Shown: positions 9,249 through 17,551 of the stretch, in pieces
Numbering within the stretch: position 1 is the stretch's first letter
How the letters are laid out: the number at the start of each line of letters is the position of its first letter
Origin: Mucilaginibacter_A sp964251965
Lineage (GTDB): Bacteria > Bacteroidota > Bacteroidia > Sphingobacteriales > Sphingobacteriaceae
Reading direction: 5' to 3'
Assembly (NCBI GenBank): GCA_964251965.1
Contig: CAXULQ010000005.1
Span: 209,258-273,257, forward strand
DNA length: 64,000 nucleotides
Position numbers and translations under genes: made by a program
Notes under the pieces: generated by a model
The model's input: the letters and a program-made list of their open reading frames with translations, nothing else
Database searches by the model: none
What the model was told of the DNA's origin: nothing

Positions 9249-12134
9249 TTACATTTCCGCCAGTATATCTTCTACCATTTTAAAATTTTTTTTAAACTCT
9301 ACTATTTCTGGTGCAGCTTCTACTAATGCTGCCCATATCGCTCTTGCTTCAATAAATGAAGTTTTAGCCTTTTCTTTTTCATTTAACTTTTGATACAAAA
9401 CACCCAATCTTCTATAAGAAATGGCAAGGTCGTTTTTAAAGTCGAGGTTTTCCGGGTTGGCATTTTGGATTTCTTCATAGATTTTAAAAACTTCTTGATA
9501 GTTTTCCAGTGCGTTTGCATAGTCGCCGTCTTGCTCAAGTAAGTAGGCCGTTAGTGCATAATTAACAACCTGCAGACCATTAGAATGCAACTCATTAGGA
9601 TCTGCCAGAAGATCTTCCACCCTTTTTAAATGTTTTTTTAAACCAACTTTTTCGGGCACAGCTTCTACTAACGCTATCAACATTGCTCTTGCTTCAACTA
9701 ACGAAGTTTTAGCCTTTTCTTTTTCGTTTAATTTATGATACGAGACACCCAATTTGGTGTAAGAAACAGCCAACTTTTCTTTAAGGCTCACATTCTCGGG
9801 GTTGGCCTCATAGATTTCTTTTGTAATCTTTAGTTGTTCCTGATAGTTTTTTCGTGCAAATGTATAGTTGCGAGCCTTCATAGCAACGTCGCCGATTTTT
9901 TCATAAGAACTGACCAGCAAATTTTTAAAAAGTAAGTTATCCGGACTGGCCTCATGAATCTCATTTGCAATTATTAATAGTTCCCTATAGTTCTTCAAAG
10001 CATTTTTATAGTCTTCCTTTACCATATAGTCGTTGCCTATGTGAGAGTAAGAAGTGGCCAACGCTGTTTTAAATCTTACATTCTCTGGATTCGCCATATG
10101 GATTTCTTTAAAAACATTTAGCTGTTCCTGATAGTTTCTCATGGCATTTATATATTCTCCAGTTTGATAACAGACACTGCCAAAGTTTTCGTAAGAAACT
10201 CCCAGGTCGTATTTAGCGTCGAGGCTTTCCGGGTCGGCCTCATGAATTTCCTTGTCAATCTTTTGTCTTTCCTGATAGTTTTTCAACGCGTTATCGTAGT
10301 CGCCAGTCTCCATGTCGATGTTACCGAATCTTTGGTGAGAAATGCTAAGCCCTTGTTTATAGTTCAAAATTTTACTGATTGATCTATAGTTGTCTATACT
10401 TTTACGACAAGCAGGAAAGTCTCCTACACTTTCATAATAAACAATCGAACAAAAGTTGATATAACCTAATGGGTAACTGTAATGATTTTTTAAATTGTCA
10501 GTTATCGATTGAATCAAAGCTATATACGGCGAAGCTTTATCAAGGCTGATATTTATAAGGTTATAACCATAACCATCTGTTTCTAAAATGTTAGAAAGAT
10601 TTTGAAGCAGTGAAGCAGTGTCAGTTTTCAAGCTTTCCTGATTTTTTTGCAGTATTAGTTTTTGTACCACGGGGCTCATACGGTACCCGTCCTGTTCATC
10701 ACTTAACCATCCTAAGTTTACCAAAGCGTCTAATAGCCCACCAAATTCATATTTATTTTCTGGCTTAAATAGGCTTAATGAAAACAGCCTGCTGTAATTT
10801 ACTGCAGGCAATAAGGCCAGGTTTACCATTAATAAGCGTTCAGGTTCTTTAAGCTTGGTAAAATCATACAATATTTCTATAATGGCATCGGTTGTTTCTG
10901 CACTGCTCTTATGCACATTATAGGAATAATCCGTTTTAATTTTAAAACTCCGCTGTTCCAAAAACAACCCTTTCGTTTCCAGCTGCTTCAGGAAATCAGC
11001 CATCGTTTCTCCATAAGTAGCAAGTATTTTGATGTTTTTTGAAAATATCTCGATCAGTAAAGTATGATAACCGATTGCAGCGAGTAAACGGTCAAGCAAT
11101 TTATCAAAATCAGGACTGTCTTCTTTGTAGTTGCTGGTAAACAGTTCTTTTGCTAAGGGCGGCGGTAAATGCGTTATACGCATTTCCTTATCTTTATCTA
11201 AAACATTATGGCAACGGCTCGTAATCAAAACATGCCAATGAAAACCCCGAAAGTGCTGTTCAAATATTTTTATGTCATCCGGGTTGTTGGCATTATCAAG
11301 CACTAATAGAAAATCTTTAGAAGTATTTCTTAATCCTTGTTTTAAGGCTTCCAATTGCTGCACTTCATCTAATTTAGAAAGGTCGATGTTTAATTGCGGC
11401 GCAAGTTTTTTCAGTTCCTGTACAATCCCATTTTCGCAAAATAGCCAGGCGTTGTATTTGTACTTATACAGGCTTTCGTCCCAGTATTTTGCAGCCAGAC
11501 TGGTTTTACCAATACCGCCATCTGCATTAATAAGCATTAACTGTCCGCCTTCATCTAATTTGGCTCGAATTTTTTGCAATTCTTCTTCCCTGCCGATAAA
11601 CTGTGTGAGTGCGCTGTTTCCACCAGAATATAGGCATTTTGCTATAACACCATATTCCAGCGATCCGTTGGCAAACAACTTTTGCAGTTCGTTGTCAAAA
11701 GCTACCCCCAAATCATATGCATTTTCAAACCTCGGTGTAAATTGTCCGTGCCGGCCTAATGTCTTTCCCTGGAAAGCTTTTACACTATCTTCCACTTCAA
11801 CATGCACTATTTTTTGATAAACAAATACAATAGGCTTCCCGGAATCTAGAAAACGATTGTATGAAAAGTCATATTCTTCTTCAGTGTATTTACCGACTTT
11901 TGTCCAATGCAGCATCAAAAAAATATCACAGTTTTCAATAAAATTATTGTAATCATCCTGTTTGCGCCTGTTAGAAAAGGAATCGCTGTCGCGCTCCCAT
12001 TTGTTCAGTGTGAAGTGTACCTGCTTTTTCTGCTCGATCAAACGGTCGTTGATCTCCTGTATTTTATCTCCAAAAGCAACCCTTTCACTTGCTAATTCTT
12101 CAGAGGAAGCCAAAAATATTTTGTAAACACGCAT
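9249..12134 (-). CDS. DUF4062-STAND NTPase-TPR protein
   Basis: 961 residues. The N-terminal 110 residues resemble DUF4062, a TIR-like fold (YKIFLASSEELASER, then NCDIFLMLHWTKVGKYT). A STAND/NB-ARC NTPase follows, with a P-loop near 203-212 (NADGGIGKTS) and a Walker B near 275 (DFLLVLDNAN). The C-terminal 400 residues are TPR-like repeats with a recurring NPENxxFK...LAxSYxxLG pattern. The last block, KLNEKEKAKTS..EARA, occurs twice. STAND proteins are ligand-triggered oligomerisation switches whose repeats sense and whose N-terminal domain acts. It begins next to a promoter that was later duplicated at 15.9 kb and probably shares a transcript with the SLOG gene downstream. Confidence 0.88.
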   Translation of the reverse strand: MRVYKIFLASSEELASERVAFGDKIQEINDRLIEQKKQVHFTLNKWERDSDSFSNRRKQDDYNNFIENCDIFLMLHWTKVGKYTEEEYDFSYNRFLDSGKPIVFVYQKIVHVEVEDSVKAFQGKTLGRHGQFTPRFENAYDLGVAFDNELQKLFANGSLEYGVIAKCLYSGGNSALTQFIGREEELQKIRAKLDEGGQLMLINADGGIGKTSLAAKYWDESLYKYKYNAWLFCENGIVQELKKLAPQLNIDLSKLDEVQQLEALKQGLRNTSKDFLLVLDNANNPDDIKIFEQHFRGFHWHVLITSRCHNVLDKDKEMRITHLPPPLAKELFTSNYKEDSPDFDKLLDRLLAAIGYHTLLIEIFSKNIKILATYGETMADFLKQLETKGLFLEQRSFKIKTDYSYNVHKSSAETTDAIIEILYDFTKLKEPERLLMVNLALLPAVNYSRLFSLSLFKPENKYEFGGLLDALVNLGWLSDEQDGYRMSPVVQKLILQKNQESLKTDTASLLQNLSNILETDGYGYNLINISLDKASPYIALIQSITDNLKNHYSYPLGYINFCSIVYYESVGDFPACRKSIDNYRSISKILNYKQGLSISHQRFGNIDMETGDYDNALKNYQERQKIDKEIHEADPESLDAKYDLGVSYENFGSVCYQTGEYINAMRNYQEQLNVFKEIHMANPENVRFKTALATSYSHIGNDYMVKEDYKNALKNYRELLIIANEIHEASPDNLLFKNLLVSSYEKIGDVAMKARNYTFARKNYQEQLKITKEIYEANPENVSLKEKLAVSYTKLGVSYHKLNEKEKAKTSLVEARAMLIALVEAVPEKVGLKKHLKRVEDLLADPNELHSNGLQVVNYALTAYLLEQDGDYANALENYQEVFKIYEEIQNANPENLDFKNDLAISYRRLGVLYQKLNEKEKAKTSFIEARAIWAALVEAAPEIVEFKKNFKMVEDILAEM

Positions 12135-12230
12135 AATAAGGTTGCTTATTATAAGTTTTTGGACTAAATATTGAGAGTTGAAAATAGTTAGAAAAGAATA
12201 AATTTTAGCTTTAAAATTAAAAATATTTTT
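12070..12230. repeat. Start and promoter of STAND gene, copy A of a duplication
   Basis: This stretch covers the first codons of the STAND gene and about 95 bp upstream. It matches 15830-15990 closely, for example AATATTTTGTAAACACGCAT, then a shared run with AAATAGTTAGAAAA and AAAAATATTTTTATT. The two copies mark the ends of an ancient duplication. Confidence 0.75.
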
Positions 12231-12264
12231 ATTTTTTAATGATGTAGAGCCTTCAATTGTTAAA

Positions 12265-12300
12265 TATCAAAACCAGGAAAACTATGCAGCGGCGAAAATA
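12265..12300 (+). pseudogene. Remnant of a TIR-STING gene
   Basis: About 36 nt (ATCAAAACCAGGAAAACTAT, then GCAGCGG) matches the intact TIR-STING gene near 16405-16440, around its codons 127-140, with only a few differences and in the same orientation. It lies on the correct side of promoter copy A, so a second TIR-STING gene once stood here. Confidence 0.6.
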
Positions 12301-12476
12301 TTGGCGCCTTTTGCGATCAAACAAAGCAGGGTATTTCTTTTATTTAGTTTTAAGCTGAATTAAAATTTCCTTGACCTGCTGCGTTAAAGCTTCCCTTTCT
12401 ATTACATCGGTGTAGCCGGAATGCCAACAGAGAAAGTATTTTGCAATCGTTTTTTAGTTAACTTCAGAGCTTGCAT
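12300..12476 (-). pseudogene. Remnant of a SLOG gene N-terminus
   Basis: From an ATG on the minus strand the translation MQALKLTKKRLQNTFSVGI matches the start of the large SLOG protein (SVSVKKFLPNTFLIGVT). After a frameshift it continues GYTDVIEREALTQQVKEIL, matching GHIDLLEKEKLTKQIEEIL. After another break it gives LLCLIAKGANIFAAA, matching LLCLGAKGADQLAANIA. Three frames, stops and sudden truncation show a dead copy of about 60 codons. It lies just downstream of the TIR-NB-ARC gene, as the intact SLOG gene lies downstream of the other STAND gene. Confidence 0.75.
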
Positions 12477-12491
12477 TTACTGATTTCGATT

Positions 12492-15209
12492 TTATTTAAA
12501 ACATTCTGGACAATGAGTTTTCAAATCCCATAGGACACTTTTGGTGTTTGGGTGACCTTCACCCAGCGAATTGAATAGTATCCAATATGTCTTTAACCAT
12601 AATTTACAAGCGCGTTGCCTATCTCCGGTATCCAATTCAATAGCTGCTAAATTATGATAATAGTTTCCAAGTTCGGGATGGGTAGGGTCATAGTTCTTCT
12701 CAGCAATATCGATTGCTTTTTTTATCCAGTCCTTTGCTACGGTATAATTGCCCAGGTCTTTCTCAATTATAGCCATACCTAAATAATAGTTTCCAAGTTC
12801 GGGATGGTTAGGGTCATAGTTCTTCTCAGCAATATCGATTGCTTTTTTTATCCAGTCCTTTGCTGCGGTATAGTTGCCCAGGTCTCGCTCAATCTGTGCC
12901 ATAGCCGAATAATAGTTTGCGAGTTCTGGATGGTTGAAGTCATAGTTTTTTTCAGCGATGGTAATGGCTCTTTTCGTCCATTCCTTAGCAATGACAAATT
13001 TGCCCAGACCTTTCTCAACCGTAGCCGTATTCAAATAAAGGGCCGCGAGTTCAGGATGACCAGACTCATAGTTCTTCTCGTAAATGTCAATCGCCTTTTT
13101 CATCCATACCATTGCAATAGCGTGGTTGTTCAGGTCTCGCTCGATACGTCCAATAGTCAAATAATAGGCTCCGAGTACTGGATGGTTAGGGTCATAGCTC
13201 TTCTCAGCAATATCGATTGCTTTTTCCATCCATGCTTTTGCAGCGGCATGGTTACCCAGGTCTTGCTCAATTGAAGCCACACCCCGATAACGGGTACCGA
13301 GTTCGGGGTGATTAGGCTCAAAAATCTTCTCAGCAATGTCGACAGCTTTTTTCATATTATTGTTAGCAATTTCATAGTTGCCTAGAGCTTGCTCAATTAA
13401 GGCTGCAACAAAATAATAATTTCCGAATTCAGGGTGATTAGGGGCATAGTTCTTCTCAGCAATGGCGATCGCTTTTACTATCCAGTCCTTCGCTACGTTA
13501 TAGTTGCCCAGGTTTTCCTCAATTCTTGCCATACCCAAATAATAGTTTCCGAGTTCGGAATGGATAGGGCCATAGTTCTTCTTAGCAATGGCAATGGCTT
13601 TTTTTAACCATTCTTTTGCAACGTTGTAGCTGCCGATGTGCTGCTCAGTCGCGGCAATATTTGAATAATAAATTCCGAGTTGGGTATGATTAAGATCATA
13701 ATTCTTCTCGCCAATGTCTATCGCCTGTTCCATCCTTTCCCTTGCAGCTGGATAGTTGCCCAGTTCTATTTCAATTAGAGAAAGGAAGTTCAAAAAAATT
13801 GCTTTTGTTGTATTTTCAATACTGTTATGTGAAGCAAATGCACGTAATACAGGAACTTGCCATTTTGTCGATTTAACATGAATATTGTTTACTAATAACT
13901 CCGCTTTGTTCACTACAAGTTCCTGCAGGTTGTTTTCAATTTCCTGCTGTTGCACCTGCCGGTTTTGGGTAATTACTTCCTGTAACAATCGGTGTATCCT
14001 TGCAACATTTGCAGAGGGCGTATCACTAAAAAGAGACATCCCTTTGAATTTTCTGACCAGCATTTCCCATGCACTTAATTCACTTTTAAATTTAGGGGCA
14101 GGAAAGCTGTCCGGAAATTCTTCTGCAACCAATTCCTCCAGCCAGGGCAGGGCTACGCTATCAGGCGGCATTAGGGCCGCATAATCCAATACGTGCAATT
14201 CATGTTCAGCTAACCCTTCCAATAAAGGGGCAAAAAGCCGGGTCATTACTTTCTGCTCATAATGCCCCGGTAAATCTTTGAGTTGGTTCCCGGTATAATC
14301 TAAAAAACTTACGTTGCCGCTTTTCAAATCTTCTATTACATCTTTAAAGCTCGTATTTAAATTACTGCTGACCTGCACCCCTATAATAGTTAAGGCCAGC
14401 GCAAATCCATTCAACTCTTTTACAATGGAGGCTGCTGCCGATTTTTCTTCTTCAGAATTAAAGGCCCGATAACCGTTGAGCATGTCCATACTTTCATCAT
14501 CAGGCAAACCTTCGACCGGTATCCATTTGCTCCTGCGGCAATTGTTTACCTGCCGTCTGGAGGTAATGAGGATATGCGTTCCGTTTAATAAGTTTTTATC
14601 AACTTCTGCATCGCTAAAGCTTTCCTCGGGAGAATCAACATTATCAAATATTAGTAAGGTTAAATGTTTTTCATTTTGCTGCAAAGGGTCTTCTAAGAAA
14701 TGCTTCACCCTAAGCCATGCACGTTCTGTATCTTTCTTTTCAGCCTCATTAAATTGAATTTCCCAGTCTAGTCCAGCAATTTGTATTAATTTTTCCCTGA
14801 AGTTTAAGCTGCCGGAGGCGGGTATATACCAGCAACCGCCAGGATAGCGGGATTGAAATTCTTTGGCGTAAGAAAATGCTACTGTACTTTTGCCCATGCC
14901 GGGAAGGCCGAACAACCCGGTTACAGGATATTCGCTTTTATCGAGGCTGTCCCTGATTTGCTTAATTAAAGTAGTCCGCCAAAGAAGTTCCTTAAAAAAG
15001 GGAGGTATTGTACTGCGTATGTTTTTTAACCGTTCAGCATCCTGAAGTTTTCTATAGCAACGATCGCTGATTTCAGCAAATTTATGTTGTATGTCTTCTC
15101 TCTCTAACGCTGCCTGTCCTTCTTCAAACCAGTCGCTCAGGTCTAATATATTTCGTTGGCGTATGTCCCTCTGCCATTCCGGCAACTGCTCTAAAGGCAG
15201 GTTCATCAT
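12492..15209 (-). CDS. NB-ARC/STAND NTPase with kinesin-light-chain-type TPR repeats
   Basis: 905 residues. The first 30 residues (LEQLPEWQRDIRQRNILDLSD) look like the end of a TIR domain rather than a natural start. An NB-ARC domain follows, with a P-loop near 101-108 (GLPGMGKST), a Walker B (LTLLIFDNVDS) and an ITSRR sensor. The C-terminal part from about 460 carries some ten TPR units of 42 residues, consensus AIxIAEKNYDPNHPELGNYY. The gene is in the same frame as the TIR gene upstream, and only a TAA codon separates them. It is either the second half of one TIR-NB-ARC-TPR protein broken by a stop, or a restart product. Confidence 0.85.
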   Translation of the reverse strand: MMNLPLEQLPEWQRDIRQRNILDLSDWFEEGQAALEREDIQHKFAEISDRCYRKLQDAERLKNIRSTIPPFFKELLWRTTLIKQIRDSLDKSEYPVTGLFGLPGMGKSTVAFSYAKEFQSRYPGGCWYIPASGSLNFREKLIQIAGLDWEIQFNEAEKKDTERAWLRVKHFLEDPLQQNEKHLTLLIFDNVDSPEESFSDAEVDKNLLNGTHILITSRRQVNNCRRSKWIPVEGLPDDESMDMLNGYRAFNSEEEKSAAASIVKELNGFALALTIIGVQVSSNLNTSFKDVIEDLKSGNVSFLDYTGNQLKDLPGHYEQKVMTRLFAPLLEGLAEHELHVLDYAALMPPDSVALPWLEELVAEEFPDSFPAPKFKSELSAWEMLVRKFKGMSLFSDTPSANVARIHRLLQEVITQNRQVQQQEIENNLQELVVNKAELLVNNIHVKSTKWQVPVLRAFASHNSIENTTKAIFLNFLSLIEIELGNYPAARERMEQAIDIGEKNYDLNHTQLGIYYSNIAATEQHIGSYNVAKEWLKKAIAIAKKNYGPIHSELGNYYLGMARIEENLGNYNVAKDWIVKAIAIAEKNYAPNHPEFGNYYFVAALIEQALGNYEIANNNMKKAVDIAEKIFEPNHPELGTRYRGVASIEQDLGNHAAAKAWMEKAIDIAEKSYDPNHPVLGAYYLTIGRIERDLNNHAIAMVWMKKAIDIYEKNYESGHPELAALYLNTATVEKGLGKFVIAKEWTKRAITIAEKNYDFNHPELANYYSAMAQIERDLGNYTAAKDWIKKAIDIAEKNYDPNHPELGNYYLGMAIIEKDLGNYTVAKDWIKKAIDIAEKNYDPTHPELGNYYHNLAAIELDTGDRQRACKLWLKTYWILFNSLGEGHPNTKSVLWDLKTHCPECFK
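12650..13740 (-). repeat. Tandem 126-bp repeats encoding TPR units
   Basis: The 42-codon TPR unit recurs at 126-bp steps. Units near 12675 and 12801 are almost identical at the DNA level (for example GGGTCATAGTTCTTCTCAGC). Near-identity of neighbours points to recent expansion or conversion inside the repeat tract. Confidence 0.8.
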
Positions 15210-15767
15210 TTAGGGCATTTTAATGATGAAGGAAGGAATGATACTGTCCTTGCCACTCAATAGATCCTCGTTAGCTTTATGCCAATCCAACTGGTGGCTT
15301 ACAAATTCGTTCCATTCCTGTCTGCATACCTCGCTTTCCATGTAATTTGGAGAAATAATAGCAATAAATACTTTAGAATGCCGGATAGCATCTTTGATTT
15401 TATCCCACCATAAATCTCCGATTTTTAGTTCAGGCAGGTCATAAAAGATGTTTAATACTTTTCCGTGAACTAAGTAGCGTTTACCAACCTCGTTAATTAC
15501 GTCATCAATCCGGCCTTCTTTATTATCCTTGCGGGCATAACTAATAAAAACGTCATAAACAATTTCCTGCTTTGGATAAAATTGTCCTGTCCACCTTAAT
15601 CCCAAATCTTCGTCGTTTTCAGCATAGCCTTGCGTGTGCAAGGCTTCTAGAACCAAACGTTGCAAATTCTGATCGCCATTAACCAACTCTAGAATTTTTC
15701 GGTTGCTAACAGTTTTATCTTGAATAAGCCAATGTTTTACTACGTTAACTGCTTTTGGATAGGTCAT
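15210..15767 (-). CDS. TIR-domain protein, split from NB-ARC protein by one stop codon
   Basis: 185 residues. A small helical or winged-helix-like N-terminal part (1-65) is followed by a TIR domain (YDVFISYARKDNKEG, IFYDLPELKIGDLWW, FIAIISPNYMESEVC). E151 in CRQEWNEF sits at the position of the catalytic Glu of NAD-cleaving TIRs. The protein ends SIIPSFIIKMP, just before the last TIR helix; the missing end is encoded after the TAA stop in the same frame. The next ATG touches the stop (TAAATGATG), so coupled restart is possible. As in other TIR-STAND proteins, TIR would be the NADase effector released on switch activation. Confidence 0.85.
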   Translation of the reverse strand: MTYPKAVNVVKHWLIQDKTVSNRKILELVNGDQNLQRLVLEALHTQGYAENDEDLGLRWTGQFYPKQEIVYDVFISYARKDNKEGRIDDVINEVGKRYLVHGKVLNIFYDLPELKIGDLWWDKIKDAIRHSKVFIAIISPNYMESEVCRQEWNEFVSHQLDWHKANEDLLSGKDSIIPSFIIKMP

Positions 15768-15829
15768 GATTAATTATAATTATTACGTTGTTAAACCAGT
15801 ACTATTACTTGCTGTAAGTTCTTATCACC

Positions 15830-15990
15830 GAATACAATCCTTTCACATGCCAATTCTTGGAGAAAGCCAAAATATTTTGTAAACACGCATAATGAGGTTA
15901 GTTATTAAGGTTTCAGATTGAAAATAGAGTGTTGTAAAATAGTTAGAAAAAAAAATATTTGCTTTAAATTTAAAAATATTTTTATTGAAC
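15830..15990. repeat. Copy B of STAND start plus promoter; contains dead gene start
   Basis: Matches 12070-12230. On the minus strand from 15890 it encodes MRVYKIF, the start of the DUF4062-STAND protein, then loses frame and stops after about 15 codons (pseudogene 15832-15890). The upstream part faces the intact TIR-STING gene, so this divergent promoter probably now serves that gene. Confidence 0.75.
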
Positions 15991-16024
15991 TTTATTCCAA
16001 CTTCCACTTAACCAAAGACATACT

Positions 16025-17056
16025 ATGAAACCTTATGTTGTTATATTTTCATCTTCTGCCTCTTATGTTATTGCAGAAGGGATACACGAACATTTGAAAG
16101 ACCTGTTCACCATGCATTTATGGAAAGGGGAATTTTTCGGGGAAAACAAAACCACGCCTTTATGGACGTTTTTTAAAAAGTTGTTCCATTATGACTACGC
16201 TATTTTAGTGCTTTCCGGCGATAACATTGTGGTAGATAAAAACGCGTCAGGAACGGAACAATGGATACCAAAAGACAATGTAATTTTTGAATTAGGTGCA
16301 ACTATGGCCAGGCTGGGGCCGCAAAAAACTATTATGGTTGTTCCTGACAAGCCTAAAATTCATCTTCCCGGTTATTTTGATGATGTAAAGCCTTTTATTT
16401 TTGAATATAAAAACCAGGAAAATTATGCAGCGGGTGAAAACATAGCTGCAACAGCGGAAGCTGCTGCTAACATTAAAGCTATTTTAGAAAGCGTTACTTT
16501 TGAAACTTTTCATTCCGAACTGCCGGCGCAAGGATTGGCTTATGCTTATTTGCAAAATTTTTTATTTCCGGTACTGAAGTCAAAAGACCAGCAGGTACTG
16601 AATATTAACGGGCAGGAATTGTTATGGAAGCCGGAATCGGGAATAACGGTTACAATTGTTATTCCTGACGAAATTATGGGCAGGAATAAAGCAAATGTTT
16701 TTTTTGAAGACCAAGAAGGGTTATACAAAACTTATTTAAGGTTAACAGATGGAAGGGATATTGGCATTTACGTTTTGCAAAGGCAAAGGGAGGGAGAACC
16801 TTTACACGTACTGGATATCCCTACCACACTTTTAACTGCTGAAGATATCATTGAAAGGATCGAAAAGTTTTGGCGGGAAAAGGACAACACAAAAGTTTTG
16901 GAAAAAGACAAGGAGTTTTCTGATGCTTTAAAGCAAAGGGAAATTATCAATTTTAGAAGGACTTTAGATGAAATGCTCAAACTTAACCGCAATAACACTT
17001 ATATTATTTCTTCTAATGAACTGGCCGGTCATATTGAAGAACTTGGAAAAAGATGA
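16025..17056 (+). CDS. TIR-STING-like protein (Cap12 type), without a CD-NTase nearby
   Basis: 343 residues. Residues 1-130 are a TIR-like domain of the type found in CBASS and Pycsar effectors (VVIFSSSASYVIAEG, then KDNVIFELGATMARLG, with E89 at the catalytic position). Residues about 165-320 resemble prokaryotic STING: GLAYAYLQNFLFPVL, ITVTIVIPDEI, then HVLDIPTTLLTAED. In known operons TIR-STING is paired with a cGAS-like nucleotidyltransferase and degrades NAD when it binds a cyclic dinucleotide. No such enzyme is encoded in this window. The gene is divergent from the TIR-STAND locus, starts just after duplicated promoter copy B, and ends before a terminator. Confidence 0.72.
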   Translation: MKPYVVIFSSSASYVIAEGIHEHLKDLFTMHLWKGEFFGENKTTPLWTFFKKLFHYDYAILVLSGDNIVVDKNASGTEQWIPKDNVIFELGATMARLGPQKTIMVVPDKPKIHLPGYFDDVKPFIFEYKNQENYAAGENIAATAEAAANIKAILESVTFETFHSELPAQGLAYAYLQNFLFPVLKSKDQQVLNINGQELLWKPESGITVTIVIPDEIMGRNKANVFFEDQEGLYKTYLRLTDGRDIGIYVLQRQREGEPLHVLDIPTTLLTAEDIIERIEKFWREKDNTKVLEKDKEFSDALKQREIINFRRTLDEMLKLNRNNTYIISSNELAGHIEELGKR

Positions 17057-17232
17057 TTTTAACATGTAAGAACCTCGATAAATTTCATTGAAGATTTAAT
17101 TCTTTAAACTTGTTAGAAAAGTATATGACAATTGAGAAGGGACATATAACTTGTACTTTTTTACAAGTAACCAAATCGAATTGAACCGTCAAAAATTCGT
17201 CTGTTTAAATTGTTGCCAAGGATTGTAATGCA

Positions 17233-17271
17233 CTCATAAAATGGTTCGAGTTTAGTCCTATTGGGGCTACC
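17233..17271 (+). other. tRNA 3'-end-like attachment remnant
   Basis: Begins CTCATAA, as the copies at 47.4 and 63.4 kb do, then GGTTCGAGTTTAGTCC and TATTGGGGCTACC, matching the copy at 5.8 kb. No tRNA 5' half is present. The start in an anticodon-loop-like CTCATAA and the end at CTACC are typical of integrase crossover segments in tRNA genes. Confidence 0.6.
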
Positions 17272-17278
17272 TCATTAT

Positions 17279-17310
17279 CAGGCTTTTACAATTCATTTTG
17301 TAAGAGCCTG
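17279..17310 (+). terminator. Intrinsic terminator after attachment remnant
   Basis: A 13-bp stem with one mismatch (CAGGCTTTTACAA with TTGTAAGAGCCTG), a short loop, then seven T. It may end transcription from the TIR-STING gene. Confidence 0.8.
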
Positions 17311-17317
17311 TTTTTTT

Positions 17318-17335
17318 GTTAACGCATTGTTAACG
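17318..17335 (+). repeat. GTTAACG repeat, left copy
   Basis: GTTAACGCATTGTTAACG differs by one base from 63237-63254, which lies just upstream of the tyrosine integrase. Each copy holds two GTTAACG elements. It could be an integrase arm site or an end of an element spanning 17.3-63.3 kb. Confidence 0.5.
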
Positions 17336-17551
17336 GAATTTATCGCTTGCTCTCGCTTGCCTAAAGATAAGTATTTCACCTGATTTCCCAAAGCCTATTG
17401 CTATTATTTATAGGTTGCATTTGCCCATATTGGGAAGAAATTCGTGGTTTGAAAAGTTGTTGCGAAAAGTAGAATTCGATTATATTTACTGCTAATAAAA
17501 CCAATTTCGTTTCGTGTTCAAATTTCCCTACTCCTAAAAACCTAAATTTCA

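Larger units (their letters stand above)
17057..17551. other. Element boundary region
   Basis: No gene. Holds a tRNA 3'-end-like remnant, a terminator and an 18-bp repeat that recurs upstream of the integrase at the right end. A frame on the minus strand here only shadows the start of the next gene. Confidence 0.5.

Noticed and set aside
11272..11817. 181-codon plus-strand frame within the STAND gene
   Set aside because: Ser/Cys/Phe-rich shadow of the NTPase domain, which shows an intact P-loop on the other strand.
12650..13740. Regular DNA repeats resembling a CRISPR array
   Set aside because: The period is 126 bp with no unique spacers, and the frame is open throughout with a clear TPR consensus.
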